64,000 nucleotides of DNA from Mycetocola_A sp015752285 (GCF_015752285.1 NZ_JADOUY010000008.1:44164-108163), one strand, 5' to 3'; shown: positions 52,391-61,231, counted from the first letter of the stretch. Program-made: numbers and translations. Notes: generated by a model from the sequence alone, not told the origin.

Positions 52391-53272
52391 CTAGATCACC
52401 GGCGGTCGGCCCGCGCGGGTCATCCGCCACACCGTCGACCAGCGAATCGGACGCCGTTCCCCTGCATCGGTGCGCCAGCCCTCGCGCCAGCCGCCGAACC
52501 ACGGGCGAAGAGCCGCCGGTTGCCGCCACCAGCGCAGCAGGTGAACACCCGTCCACGCTCCGACGTAGAGCGGAATGAAAGGCAACGGCAGATTGCGCCG
52601 TGCCAACCACACCCGGTTGCGCGCGTTCAGGCGGTAGTACTCACTGTGCCGGGTCTGGACCACGACCGGATGGTGGGCCTCGAGATCACCGGCATACCAG
52701 GCTCTCCTGCCCTGGTCCCACACGCGCCAGGCGAGCTCGATGCCCTCGTGAGCGTAGAAGAAGGGGGCCGCCCAGCCGCCGGTCGCGTCGAAGACGGCGC
52801 GAGGAAGAAACACGGCCGCCTCGAGACAGGAGAAGACATTTCCCGGGTCGCTCGCGTCACCCTTCCGAATCCGCGGAATCCAACGACGCGGTGCCGGTTT
52901 GCCTGTGGGGTCGGTCAGGCGCGGCTGGACGAGTCCGATCCCGGGGTCCCTGCCGACGAGGGCGATGCAGTCGGCGAGGAATCCGGCATCCGGAATGGAG
53001 GCGTCGTCGTCGAGGAAGAAGATGAACTCCCCCGAGACCTTTTTCGCGCCGCTGTTGCGCCCGGCCGGGATACCGACGTTCTCGGGCAGAGCGAGGCCAC
53101 GGACGCCGTCTGGAAGACCCTCCGGCTGCCAGCCGTTGCCCACGACGACGATGTCGAGTTCGACGTCGCGCTGCTCCTGCATGCTGCGGATGCCGCGGTG
53201 CAGGTCATCAGGGCGGGTGCCCTGGGTGAGGATGACGACGCCGACCTGCGGCAGCCCCTCAGGCACGGACAC
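52391..53272 (-). CDS. Glycosyltransferase, family 2 (GT-A)
   Basis: 293 residues. GT2 motifs: VGVVILTQGTRPDDLHRGI, the nucleotide-sugar Asp in LDIVVVGNGW, ENVGIPAGRNSGAKKVSGEFIFFLDDDASIPD with the DxD-like metal site, and FFYAHEGIELAWRVW as the acceptor block. One hydrophobic segment lies near the C-terminus. It starts 14 bases inside the CDP-alcohol transferase gene and runs into the glycerophosphotransferase gene, so it is part of the same operon. Confidence 0.88.
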   Translation of the reverse strand: MSVPEGLPQVGVVILTQGTRPDDLHRGIRSMQEQRDVELDIVVVGNGWQPEGLPDGVRGLALPENVGIPAGRNSGAKKVSGEFIFFLDDDASIPDAGFLADCIALVGRDPGIGLVQPRLTDPTGKPAPRRWIPRIRKGDASDPGNVFSCLEAAVFLPRAVFDATGGWAAPFFYAHEGIELAWRVWDQGRRAWYAGDLEAHHPVVVQTRHSEYYRLNARNRVWLARRNLPLPFIPLYVGAWTGVHLLRWWRQPAALRPWFGGWREGWRTDAGERRPIRWSTVWRMTRAGRPPVI

Positions 53273-54074
53273 GCTTCGACGACATGATCGCGATGAAGTG
53301 GCCGAACAGCGTGACGACGCCGAGTGCGAGGAGCAGAACGAGAACACCGCGCATCGCGGTCAGTTCACCGATGAACAGGCCAACGACCGCAGCCGCGAAG
53401 ATGACCATGGTGAGTTCGACGGAATGGAAGATCCGGTGGAACGGGAGGAACTTCGCCACCTTGCGCGCCGCAGCGAGAATTCCACCGCTCGGAGCGGATT
53501 CCCCCTCGGTGTAAGTGAGCTTCGGGGCACCGTAGTTGGCCCTGGCGACCCTGACCATGTCGTTGAGCGCCTTGTTGAGCACGATCACCAACGCGAGGAG
53601 CGCTCCGAGTGTCGTATAGAGGTAATCAGCCGGGGTCTCGAACGGGTAGCCGGCAGCGCGGATGGCCAGAGCGAGCGGGATCAGGGATTCCGTCGAGTAG
53701 TGACCGACAGCATCCAGGAACGCTCCAGCAGGCGACGAGGTGCGCCGCCAGCGGGCCACTTCGCCGTCGCTGCAATCGACGAGCATCTGCAGTTGCCCGA
53801 GCAGGAGGCCGAGGAGCGCACCCCAGATTCCCGGGATGAGAAGCGCGCCGGCAACCGACCAGCCCGTGAGGATCATCAGGCCGGTGACACCGTTCGCCGA
53901 GATGGGCGTGCGGAGGAGCAGCCAGGTCAGGTACGGCGAGATGCCGCGCAGGTAGAGCGACGCCGTCCAGTGCTCGGCATTGCGGCGCCCGCGCACTTCG
54001 GGCGGCTGCGCCACCTCGCGCAATTCCGCGATCGAGCGGGGTTTGAGCGGGCGATCAGTCGACGCGTCCGACAC
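53259..54074 (-). CDS. CDP-alcohol phosphatidyltransferase family protein with altered motif
   Basis: 271 residues with about six TM segments. The CDP-alcohol motif D-x2-D-G-x2-A-R-x8-G-x3-D-x3-D appears as DCSDGEVARWRRTSSPAGAF then LDAVGH: the last Asp is His. The first three acidic residues are intact. The family joins an alcohol or acceptor to a CDP-activated diacylglycerol or polyol. Its place between two GT2 genes suggests transfer onto a surface polymer rather than phospholipid synthesis. GTG 54074 overlaps the upstream gene by 20 bases. Confidence 0.88.
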   Translation of the reverse strand: MSDASTDRPLKPRSIAELREVAQPPEVRGRRNAEHWTASLYLRGISPYLTWLLLRTPISANGVTGLMILTGWSVAGALLIPGIWGALLGLLLGQLQMLVDCSDGEVARWRRTSSPAGAFLDAVGHYSTESLIPLALAIRAAGYPFETPADYLYTTLGALLALVIVLNKALNDMVRVARANYGAPKLTYTEGESAPSGGILAAARKVAKFLPFHRIFHSVELTMVIFAAAVVGLFIGELTAMRGVLVLLLALGVVTLFGHFIAIMSSKRVRA

Positions 54075-55143
54075 TCGTCCCTCCCGTTCGTTCGTTTTTC
54101 AACGCTGAGATATTGCTCGCCAGCGACAGGAAGCCGGGCACGAAGCCCACTCCCCAACAGAAATGAATACAGGGCAACACTACGAGAAACCAGAGCTGCG
54201 AACGGATGCCGTCCCGCCGCGCGACGATGCCGGCCGCCGCGAGAACCAGCAGCAGGTAGAGGGCGGGGATCAGCCAGCCGAGAAGGAGTACCGTCGGGTT
54301 GCCTGTCGCGGCCTGCACCACACCGACGAGCCCGAGGAGCGCACCGAGCCCGACCCCGACCACCATCACCGGCGGAGCGAAGTAACGCAGGGTGTTCGCG
54401 GTCGGGAATCGGCGGGTGAGTTCTCCTCGCCACATCCCCGTCGAAAAGAACTGTCGAGCCAGCGCCGAGAAGCTGGGTCGTGGCCGATACGTCACCTTCA
54501 GTTCGGGGGTGAACCAGACGATCCCGCCCGCGGACCGGATTCGTCGATTGAGTTCCCAGTCCTGGCCCCGCTTGATGCGTTCGTCGAACATGCCGACGCG
54601 TTCGAGCGGTTCACGTCTGAACACGCCGAGGTAGACGGTGTCTGCGGGGCCTTCGGCTCCGCCCACGTGGTGCGGGGTGCCGCCGAGGCCGACCCGGCTG
54701 CCGTACGCCCGGGCAACAGCGCGCTCGAACGGAGTCGTTCCCTGCGCATCCATGATTCCGCCGACGTTGTCCGCTCCGGTGCGCTCGATGGCCTCCACGG
54801 CGATTCTCGCGTAGTCGGGCGGAAGCACCGAGTGCGCGTCGACGCGGACAACGACGGGGTACCGGGTGGCCTGAATAGCGATGTTGAGGCCGGCGGGCGT
54901 CGAACCGACGGGGTTCGACAGAACCCGGATGCGAGGATCCGCGCGCGAGAGTTCGTCAACGAGTTCGTTGGTTCCATCGATCGATGGGCCCACTGCGATC
55001 GCGACCTCGAACGGCCCGGCGTAATCCTGGTTCAGCAGACTGTCGACGGCGGCTCGAACATGGGTGACATCGTTGAGCACCGGCATGACATACGAGACCC
55101 CGACGAGATCGGCGCGTGCGCCCGTCGATGTGCTCTCGGCCAT
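54055..55143 (-). CDS. Membrane glycosyltransferase, family 2
   Basis: 362 residues. The GT-A core is VSYVMPVLNDVTHVRAAVDSLLNQDY, then NPVGSTPAGLNIAIQATRYPVVVRVDAHSVLPPDYA, where DAH replaces the usual DxD, and KRGQDWELNRRIRSAGGIVW as the ED/RxxW-like block. Three C-terminal TM segments anchor it. This is the exo-glucosaminyl/succinoglycan-type GT2 architecture. ATG 55143 has GTGGAG upstream. First gene of the four-gene operon. Confidence 0.88.
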   Translation of the reverse strand: MAESTSTGARADLVGVSYVMPVLNDVTHVRAAVDSLLNQDYAGPFEVAIAVGPSIDGTNELVDELSRADPRIRVLSNPVGSTPAGLNIAIQATRYPVVVRVDAHSVLPPDYARIAVEAIERTGADNVGGIMDAQGTTPFERAVARAYGSRVGLGGTPHHVGGAEGPADTVYLGVFRREPLERVGMFDERIKRGQDWELNRRIRSAGGIVWFTPELKVTYRPRPSFSALARQFFSTGMWRGELTRRFPTANTLRYFAPPVMVVGVGLGALLGLVGVVQAATGNPTVLLLGWLIPALYLLLVLAAAGIVARRDGIRSQLWFLVVLPCIHFCWGVGFVPGFLSLASNISALKNERTGGTSVGRVD

Positions 55144-55213
55144 GGTCTCCACTCGATGAATTCGTCGGTCGAGCCTATCAGTGGGGCCTTCGGCTCGACG
55201 CGCTCCTGCAACG

Positions 55214-55249
55214 CGAAACGCCCGCGAACTGCTGTTCGCGGGCGTTTCG
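55214..55249 (-). terminator. Intrinsic terminator of the HtrA-like gene
   Basis: 16-bp perfect stem (CGAAACGCCCGCGAAC and its complement) with a TGCT loop, just after the stop of the protease gene. Confidence 0.9.
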
Positions 55250-55258
55250 GTGTGCGGG

Positions 55259-56956
55259 TCAGAGAACGAGTTCGCCGAGGGTGACCTCGACGGTCTTCGT
55301 CTTTCCGTCACGGACATACGTGACCTCTGCCGTTGCATCTGCGGCCAGGGCACGAACCTGTGCCGTGAGATCGGTCGCGTTGGTGATCGGCTTGCCGTCG
55401 AGGTTGGTGACGATGTCACCGGCGGCGAGACCTGCTTCGGCTGCGGCTCCGCCTGAGCTGACGTCGCTGATGAGCGCTCCGACGACCGGGCTGTCTGCCG
55501 AACTCGCGGCATCCCCGACGCTGGCGCCGAGCAGGCCGTGTGAGGCTTCACCGTTCGCGATGATCTCGTCGGAGACGCGCTTCGCGATGTTTGCGGTGAT
55601 GGCGAACCCGACACCGATGCTTCCGCTCTGGCTGGAGGTCTCGGTGCTGCCCGCACTCGCGATCGCGACGTTGACACCGATGAGCTTGCCATCGCTGTCG
55701 ACGAGCGCCCCGCCGGAGTTGCCGGGGTTGATCGAGGCATCCGTCTGGATCACCGAGAGCGAGATGACCGACTGGGTCTGCGGCTGGGCGTCGGGCTCCT
55801 GGCCCGGGATGTTGAATCCCCAGACGTCGTAGGGGCTGTCGGTGCCGTCGTCCTCGGTGGAGTCTTCTGGCACAGCCGACGAGGCGACCGTGATGCTGCG
55901 GTTCAGGGCGCTGACGATGCCGTCGGTGACGGTGCCGGCGAGGCCCAGGGGTGCGCCGATGGCGACGGCGGCGTCCCCCACGTTGAGGTCGTCGGAGTCA
56001 GCGAACTCCATCGGGGTCATCCCGCTGGCATCCTCGAGCTTGATCACGGCGAGGTCGTAGACAGGATCGGTGCCGACGATGGTGGCGGTGTAGAGCTTGC
56101 CGTCGTTGTCGGTGACCTGGATCTGCGGGTCGGCGAGCTTGCCGTCGAGGGTGACGACGTGGTTGTTGGTGAGGACGTAACCGTCTTCACTGAGAACTAT
56201 GCCGGATCCGCTTCCCCCTGAGTCGGTGCTCTGCACCGCGAGGGTCACGACGCTCGGGGACGCCGTCGCTGCGATAGCGGTCGCCCGCGTCACATCCGAG
56301 GTGTCGTTGATCGTGACGTTCTGCGAGCCGGTGGCGCCGGAGCTGACCGTCGAGCCCTGGTTCTCCATCAGAAGTGCAGCAGTGCCTGCTCCGGTCGCTC
56401 CACCGACGAGCGCGCCGATGGCGAGACCTGCGACGAGCAATCCGACGCTCGAGCGGCGTTTGGTCGTCTTCGGCGCGGGCGCTCCTGCCTGAGCACCAGC
56501 GAAAGCCTGGCCGTGCTGGTCTGTCGGGAAGTGCTGGCCGGCGAACTGGTGCTGGCCGGCGGCCGGTGGCAGCACCTCGGTCGGGTACCCCGTCGGGTTC
56601 GTCGGGTACGCAGCGGTCTGGTGAGCCGGCGCGTGGCTTTGTGCATCGCTGTTCTGAGCACCGACGCCGAACGCGGCACCGGGTGCCTGCGGGTACGCAT
56701 CGGTCGGGGCAGCCTGTAACGGCTGCTGCTCGGCTGCCTGCGGGAAGTAGGTAGGTGCCGGTGGAATGTACTCGTCGTTGTCGGCTACGGGATGCTGGCT
56801 GGAAGCCGCGTCGGGTGTCGAGGCTGCGGCGGTCGAGTCGCCCGCGGCGGGATCGCCAGTGGCCGGCGTCTCGCTGGGGGTGGAGACGGCATCCGCTTCA
56901 GGGCGGAGCCCCTCGGGCTCACGGGCGTCGTTCGAATCCTGCGGGTGATCGTTCAT
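55259..56956 (-). CDS. HtrA/DegP-like serine protease with PDZ domain
   Basis: 565 residues. A cytoplasmic Pro/Gln-rich N-terminus (about 190 residues) leads into one TM segment (SSVGLLVAGLAIGALVGGATGAG). The trypsin-like triad is His in VLTNNHVV, Asp in DPVYDLAVIKLED, Ser in NPGNSGGALVDSDG. A C-terminal PDZ domain follows (VGALISDVSSGGAAAEAGLAAGDIVTNLDGKPI). Envelope quality-control protease; ATG 56956 has GGAAGGAG eight bases upstream. Strong hairpin terminator just downstream. Confidence 0.94.
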   Translation of the reverse strand: MNDHPQDSNDAREPEGLRPEADAVSTPSETPATGDPAAGDSTAAASTPDAASSQHPVADNDEYIPPAPTYFPQAAEQQPLQAAPTDAYPQAPGAAFGVGAQNSDAQSHAPAHQTAAYPTNPTGYPTEVLPPAAGQHQFAGQHFPTDQHGQAFAGAQAGAPAPKTTKRRSSVGLLVAGLAIGALVGGATGAGTAALLMENQGSTVSSGATGSQNVTINDTSDVTRATAIAATASPSVVTLAVQSTDSGGSGSGIVLSEDGYVLTNNHVVTLDGKLADPQIQVTDNDGKLYTATIVGTDPVYDLAVIKLEDASGMTPMEFADSDDLNVGDAAVAIGAPLGLAGTVTDGIVSALNRSITVASSAVPEDSTEDDGTDSPYDVWGFNIPGQEPDAQPQTQSVISLSVIQTDASINPGNSGGALVDSDGKLIGVNVAIASAGSTETSSQSGSIGVGFAITANIAKRVSDEIIANGEASHGLLGASVGDAASSADSPVVGALISDVSSGGAAAEAGLAAGDIVTNLDGKPITNATDLTAQVRALAADATAEVTYVRDGKTKTVEVTLGELVL

Positions 56957-57116
56957 GTCTTGCTCCTTCCAAGCACAGACAGCTTCCACCGCCAAGCTGG
57001 GCGTTCCATAAGCGCACACTGTGAGCGCTCTATGGTCCTGCCGAGACATTGCCAGCGTCTCGTCGTCGCCTGTCTGGTCGCGGCCGAGGAGCTGAAGTCC
57101 AGCCTAGAAGCTGGGA

Positions 57117-57920
57117 TCAGCAGCCGGGACCATCCGGGTTCCGGTTGCACTCGTGCTCGACCAGAACGGTCTTCGCATCTCCGGCGAGCGCCGCCACGAT
57201 GGTTGCCGGTCCTGGCAGTGTCCCGGCGATGCTCCGCCAGGGGAGGGAAGCGACGCGAAACTCGACGGTGTACGAGACCGTCACGGAGATTCGGTACACG
57301 CCCCTGTCGTCATAGACGTGGCTTGTCGGGGTGGGTGAGAACTCAGGAAGGCCGAGCGAAGCCCAGGTGGCGCCCGGCACCGTCGACCTCGACGATGTGC
57401 CGTCGCCCCATGACCAGGCGTAACTCGAAGGGGTGAACCGAACAGCGAGCGGGTAGCTGAAGAGACTGCCGGAGACGACATGGGTCTGCGTGCGTGCGAT
57501 GAAATTGGCGGGGAGGCCGATCAGCATCCACCCGTCGGGTTCCATGCTGAGGGTGGGCGCGACCGGTCGGAAGCTCGCCAGATCACTGAGCGTGATCGCC
57601 TCGACCGCGCAGAGCGGGCCGGTTGCGCACTCGAAGTCACGGCTCGGAACCGATGGTCCCGCCTCTCCCCCGTTGCCGCCGTTGGAGTTGTCTCGGCCGC
57701 CACCCCCACCGTTGCCGCCGTTGCCTCCGCCGCCGTCGGTTTCTCCATCACCGCGGATGATGGCCTCGCCGCCGTCGATGGCCGAGTCGGTGCAGAAGCC
57801 GTAGACCTTGTCTTGGACATCACAATCAGATGCGGCCTCGGCCACCCCGCCTGATGCAGTGAAGCCACAACTTATCGCCACCGCTGCGGCGGCCATTACT
57901 AACAAATGTTTGGCGACCAC
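57117..57920 (-). CDS. Secreted PKD-like protein of unknown function
   Basis: 267 residues starting at GTG with a signal peptide (HLLVMAAAAVAISCGFTASGGVAEA). A Gly/Asn-rich linker (about 65-85) separates a short Cys-containing N-terminal part from a C-terminal PKD-like beta-sandwich (SYAWSWGDGTSS, then HVYDDRGVYRISVTVSYTVEF). It contains eight cysteines, probably in disulfides. It overlaps the lipoprotein gene upstream by 22 bases, so the two are co-expressed. Confidence 0.8.
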   Translation of the reverse strand: MVAKHLLVMAAAAVAISCGFTASGGVAEAASDCDVQDKVYGFCTDSAIDGGEAIIRGDGETDGGGGNGGNGGGGGRDNSNGGNGGEAGPSVPSRDFECATGPLCAVEAITLSDLASFRPVAPTLSMEPDGWMLIGLPANFIARTQTHVVSGSLFSYPLAVRFTPSSYAWSWGDGTSSRSTVPGATWASLGLPEFSPTPTSHVYDDRGVYRISVTVSYTVEFRVASLPWRSIAGTLPGPATIVAALAGDAKTVLVEHECNRNPDGPGC

Positions 57921-58474
57921 GAATTCACCTTTGAGACTACGAGCGGAGTTCCGGCGTCTTGAGACTCTCGGAATCGAACATTGAGACCTACCAGCTGCGG
58001 CCAGTCGTCTGGCGTGACGTCACTATCGCTAGAATCAAGAATTCGTACAGCGGAGAGGTCGCGGCAGAGGTTTAAGGAGATTTCAATCCCGTCTGCCGAC
58101 GACTCAAAAGAGGCGACTTCGATGATCTCGAAGGAAGACGATCCATCCGTATGCCAGCCATTTTCGTCGATCATTCCTGGTTCGGCCAGCTCTTCAAGAT
58201 GTTCAGGTGTGGTCAGCTCGCCCAGGGCGCTCATATCTCCGCCCCCGGTTGCTAGTGCCTCGTCGAATGCAGCGTTGTACTGCTGGTACACATCGGTGGC
58301 CGCCGCCAGCGCTTCCTCCTCGGATGCGAAGATCGAAGTGTCCGTCGGCGTCGGTGTCGGCGGAGTTGTGGTTGCACATCCGCTGAGGACGAGAGCGACC
58401 AGAACGCAACCGAGTGGGACCGCGAGCGCTTGCCGCAGCATCCGTCTGGTGTTTCCCGACCCGTCATTGGCCAT
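57899..58474 (-). CDS. Lipoprotein of unknown function
   Basis: 191 residues. Signal sequence with lipobox LVALVLSGC, followed by a Thr/Pro linker (TTTPPTPTPTDTS). The mature part (ASEEEALAAATDVYQQYNAAFDEALATGG and on) is a small alpha/beta domain like many actinobacterial lipoproteins with a nuclear-transport-factor-like fold. It is translated with the secreted PKD-like protein. ATG 58474. Confidence 0.82.
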   Translation of the reverse strand: MANDGSGNTRRMLRQALAVPLGCVLVALVLSGCATTTPPTPTPTDTSIFASEEEALAAATDVYQQYNAAFDEALATGGGDMSALGELTTPEHLEELAEPGMIDENGWHTDGSSSFEIIEVASFESSADGIEISLNLCRDLSAVRILDSSDSDVTPDDWPQLVGLNVRFRESQDAGTPLVVSKVNSWSPNIC

Positions 58475-58542
58475 GGCGACAGGGTAGAACAGACCTCTCG
58501 GTTTCGGGAGACTTATCCACAATCGGCAAGAGAGCCGCTGCC

Positions 58543-58676
58543 CGTGCTGCACTTTTGTGCTCGTGCTGCACTTTTGTGCTCATGCTGTAGTTCCATGCGC
58601 GCCGATTCCGTCGATGCTGCACTTTCTTGTCGATGCTGCAGTTGCAACTGCAGCATCGACAAGAAAGTGCAGCATG
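58543..58676. repeat. Repeat element: 19-bp tandem units and a 62-bp perfect palindrome
   Basis: Two exact 19-bp copies (CGTGCTGCACTTTTGTGCT) at 58543-58580 are followed by a diverged copy and two related units at 58612 and 58631. The last units run into a perfect, loopless palindrome at 58614-58675 with 31-bp arms. It sits in the 267-bp gap between the divergent lipoprotein and aminotransferase genes. It resembles a REP/BIME-type intergenic element; the palindrome could also end transcription from both sides. Confidence 0.85.
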
Positions 58677-58741
58677 GGTGACGACACAGGGCGGCAAGCG
58701 CATGCAGCTAGCCTTGAACTCCGGAACAAGGGAGATACGGC

Positions 58742-59938
58742 ATGGCAGAGCACGGTGCCTGGCAACGAGCAGCAGCGGGCGCGGGCCTGCTTCAGCCGGA
58801 CGGTTCGATTGCAGCGACGATCTTTGCCGAGATGAGCGCGCTCGCCGTGACGACCGGCGCCATCAACCTCGGCCAGGGGTTCCCCGATGAGGATGGTCCA
58901 GACGAGGTTCTCGACGCCGCTCGCAAAGCCATCGCGGACGGGGCGAACCAGTATCCGCCTGGCCGCGGCATCCCCGACCTGCGCCTGGCCATCGCCGAAC
59001 ACCAGCAACGTTTCTACGGCATTGCGCTTGACCCCGACAGTCAGGTGCTGGTCACAGCCGGTGCGACCGAAGGCCTCGCCGCAGCGATCCTCGGCCTGAC
59101 CGAGCGCGGCGACGAAGTCCTGACCTTCGAGCCGTTCTACGACGCCTATGGCGGGCTGATCGGCCTCGCCGGCGCCGAACACACCACCGTGCCCCTCCGC
59201 TGGCCGGACTTTCAACCTGATCCTGGAGACCTGCGCCGCGCCGTGACCGACCGCACGCGCCTCATTTTGGTCAACAACCCACACAACCCGACTGGTGCCG
59301 TCTTCGACCGCAGCACCCTCGAACTCATCGTCGAGCTCGCCATCCGCCACGACGCGATCATCGTGACCGACGAGGTGTACGAGCACCTCACCTATGGAAC
59401 ACAGCACGTTCCTGTCGCCTCACTGCCGGGCGCCTCCGACCGCACGATCACCCTGTCCTCCGGCGGCAAGACGTTCAACACCACCGGGTGGAAAATCGGC
59501 TGGGCAACCGGGCCGGCGAACCTGATCACAGCGATCACGACGGTCAAACAGTTCCTCACCTACGTGAACGGTGCCCCTTTCCAGCCCGCAATGGCGACCG
59601 GACTGCGACTGCCTGACGCGTTCTTCACCACGATCGCCGACGATCTCGCCGCGAAGCGCGACATCCTCGCCGGAGGGTTGCGACAAGCCGGATTCGACCT
59701 CTCGCTCCCCCAGGCGTCGTACTTCATCGTCGCGGACGCATCCGCCCTCGGAGTGACGGATGCCGTCGACTTCTGCCGCCGGCTTCCTCACCGCGCGGGT
59801 GTGGTCGCTGTTCCGATCACCGCATTCGTGCACGAGAGCCACCGTTCCGAGTACCAATCGCTGGTGCGGTTCGCGTTCTGCAAAAAGACGTCGGTGCTCG
59901 AAGAAGCCGCTGCCAGGCTCGCGGTGCTCAGCGCCTGA
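58742..59938 (+). CDS. PLP-dependent aminotransferase, class I/II
   Basis: 398 residues of fold-type I. INLGQGFPDEDGPDEVLDAARKAI and NQYPPGRGIPDLRLAIAEHQ open the substrate site. VLVTAGATEGLAAAILGL binds the cofactor phosphate, the NNPHNPTG motif is present, and the Schiff-base Lys is in SSGGKTFNTTGWKIGW. Close relatives are DapC/YbdL/kynurenine-type aminotransferases that use methionine, glutamine or succinyl-aminoketopimelate; the substrate cannot be fixed. The convergent gene downstream is an omega-amidase-like enzyme, a known partner of glutamine-type transaminases. Confidence 0.9.
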   Translation: MAEHGAWQRAAAGAGLLQPDGSIAATIFAEMSALAVTTGAINLGQGFPDEDGPDEVLDAARKAIADGANQYPPGRGIPDLRLAIAEHQQRFYGIALDPDSQVLVTAGATEGLAAAILGLTERGDEVLTFEPFYDAYGGLIGLAGAEHTTVPLRWPDFQPDPGDLRRAVTDRTRLILVNNPHNPTGAVFDRSTLELIVELAIRHDAIIVTDEVYEHLTYGTQHVPVASLPGASDRTITLSSGGKTFNTTGWKIGWATGPANLITAITTVKQFLTYVNGAPFQPAMATGLRLPDAFFTTIADDLAAKRDILAGGLRQAGFDLSLPQASYFIVADASALGVTDAVDFCRRLPHRAGVVAVPITAFVHESHRSEYQSLVRFAFCKKTSVLEEAAARLAVLSA

Positions 59939-59945
59939 CCGTCAC

Positions 59946-59999
59946 CCGCAGCGGGTCACCGCAGCGGGTCAGTCGCATCGGGTCAGTCGGAGCGGGGTA
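59946..59999. repeat. Short tandem repeat, ~13-14 bp units
   Basis: Four imperfect copies of a GCAGCGGGTCA-like unit between two convergent genes, extending into the last codons of the amidase gene. Confidence 0.5.
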
Positions 60000-60801
60000 C
60001 AACGCTGAAGCGTCTGGCCCGCAGCGCCGGGTTGACAGCGCGGACCTGCGCGATCGTCGCGGCTGACGCGAAGCCGACAGCGACATCCGTCTCGGTTCCG
60101 ACGCCGGCGATCGGCACTCCAGACGGGTCGACGACCATGCTGTTGCCCACACCGATCGGGGGAACGTGGTCGGCTGCAGCCAGGTACACCGTGTTCTCGA
60201 TGGCCCGTGCGGCCACGAGCGTGCGCCAGTGGTGTTCCTTGAGCGGCCCGCGCACCCACTCGGCGGGAACGAGCACGACATCCGCTCCTGCGTCGACGAT
60301 CCTGCGGGTGACTTCAGGAAAACGGATGTCGTAACAGGTCTGGATGCCGAACCGCAGCCCACCCGCGTCGAAGAGTTCGGGCTCGTCGAGATCGCCAGGC
60401 ACGACCCAGTCGCTCTCGCTCTGCCCGAACGCGTCGTAGAGGTGCTGCTTCCGGTACCGAGCAACGAGTTCCGCCTGAGGCGAGAGCGCGACGATCGTGT
60501 TCGCGAACCGAGCCGGGTCCGTCGTCGTCTCGACCAGCCCGGCAACAACGTGGATGCCGAGTTCCTGCGCCAGACCGGCGAGGGACCCTACGAAGATCCC
60601 GTCGATCGGCTCGGCATGGGCGACGAGCTCCTCACTCAGCGGATTGCTGAAATAGCTCGAGTACTCAGGGAAGACGACAACGGATGCTCCGCGCTCCACC
60701 GCGCGCTCCGCCAGAACGCGCATGGCGAAGAGGTTCGCCTCCGTGTCGGCCTCTGGAGCGAACTGGGCAACAGCGATACCGACGGGCTCATGTTCGGTCA
60801 T
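59983..60801 (-). CDS. Nitrilase-superfamily carbon-nitrogen hydrolase (NIT2/omega-amidase-like)
   Basis: 272 residues. The Glu-Lys-Cys triad is visible: Glu in VVVFPEYSSYF, Lys in ARYRKQHLYDAFGQSES, Cys in GIQTCYDIRFPE. These segments are those of NIT2-type omega-amidases and related amidases. Omega-amidase hydrolyses the ketoacid amides made by glutamine transaminases; the neighbouring aminotransferase makes that coupling plausible. The two genes are convergent, so they are not co-transcribed. Confidence 0.9.
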   Translation of the reverse strand: MTEHEPVGIAVAQFAPEADTEANLFAMRVLAERAVERGASVVVFPEYSSYFSNPLSEELVAHAEPIDGIFVGSLAGLAQELGIHVVAGLVETTTDPARFANTIVALSPQAELVARYRKQHLYDAFGQSESDWVVPGDLDEPELFDAGGLRFGIQTCYDIRFPEVTRRIVDAGADVVLVPAEWVRGPLKEHHWRTLVAARAIENTVYLAAADHVPPIGVGNSMVVDPSGVPIAGVGTETDVAVGFASAATIAQVRAVNPALRARRFSVVPRSD

Positions 60802-60904
60802 GCACTCAGCTTAGGCAGGTGTTGGGGGATGCGGCGGATAGACCGATCCGGATTGCCGTCCAGATCTGTCATGTGACGACGGCTTTTTCGTGCACAATGA
60901 GTAC

Positions 60905-61231
60905 ATGGGATTCCTGGTCTACGGCGACGGCACCGAATATGAAATCGATGACCGGGCACTTGCGCACCTCAAGATCGTCATCGGCTCGAAGCTCCGGCGG
61001 CAGGAGGGCTTCTTCGTCAGCTGGGAGCACACTCCCGAGGAGGGCTCCGGCCGTGTGTCTGTCTGGGTTTCACCGTCGGTGCCTATCCAGTTCCGCTTCG
61101 TCGGCGGCAAAGCGCCCGAGCTCAATCGTCAGTGGCTCGAGGTCCTCGCCGACTCATCGTTCGGCCCCCGCGGTCTCCACCTCATCAGCGAGGCCGAGGC
61201 CAACAAACAGGTCGCCACGCGCAAACCGTAA
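60905..61231 (+). CDS. DUF7882-like small protein (paralogue of 63081)
   Basis: 108 residues: MGFLVYGDGTEYEIDDRALA, HLKIVIGSKLRRQEGFFVSW, GSGRVSVWVSPSVPIQFRFVGGKAPELNRQWLEVLADSSF. This is the small Microbacteriaceae protein family sometimes mislabelled as ATP-dependent DNA ligase. A compact alpha/beta fold is likely; function unknown. A related gene lies 1.85 kb away, beyond the M23 peptidase. ATG 60905 was chosen by alignment with that paralogue; no ribosome site is visible. Confidence 0.8.
   Translation: MGFLVYGDGTEYEIDDRALAHLKIVIGSKLRRQEGFFVSWEHTPEEGSGRVSVWVSPSVPIQFRFVGGKAPELNRQWLEVLADSSFGPRGLHLISEAEANKQVATRKP

Noticed and set aside
58543..58676. CRISPR array
   Set aside because: The 19-bp units are directly adjacent with no unique spacers, and the last part is a palindrome; no cas genes.
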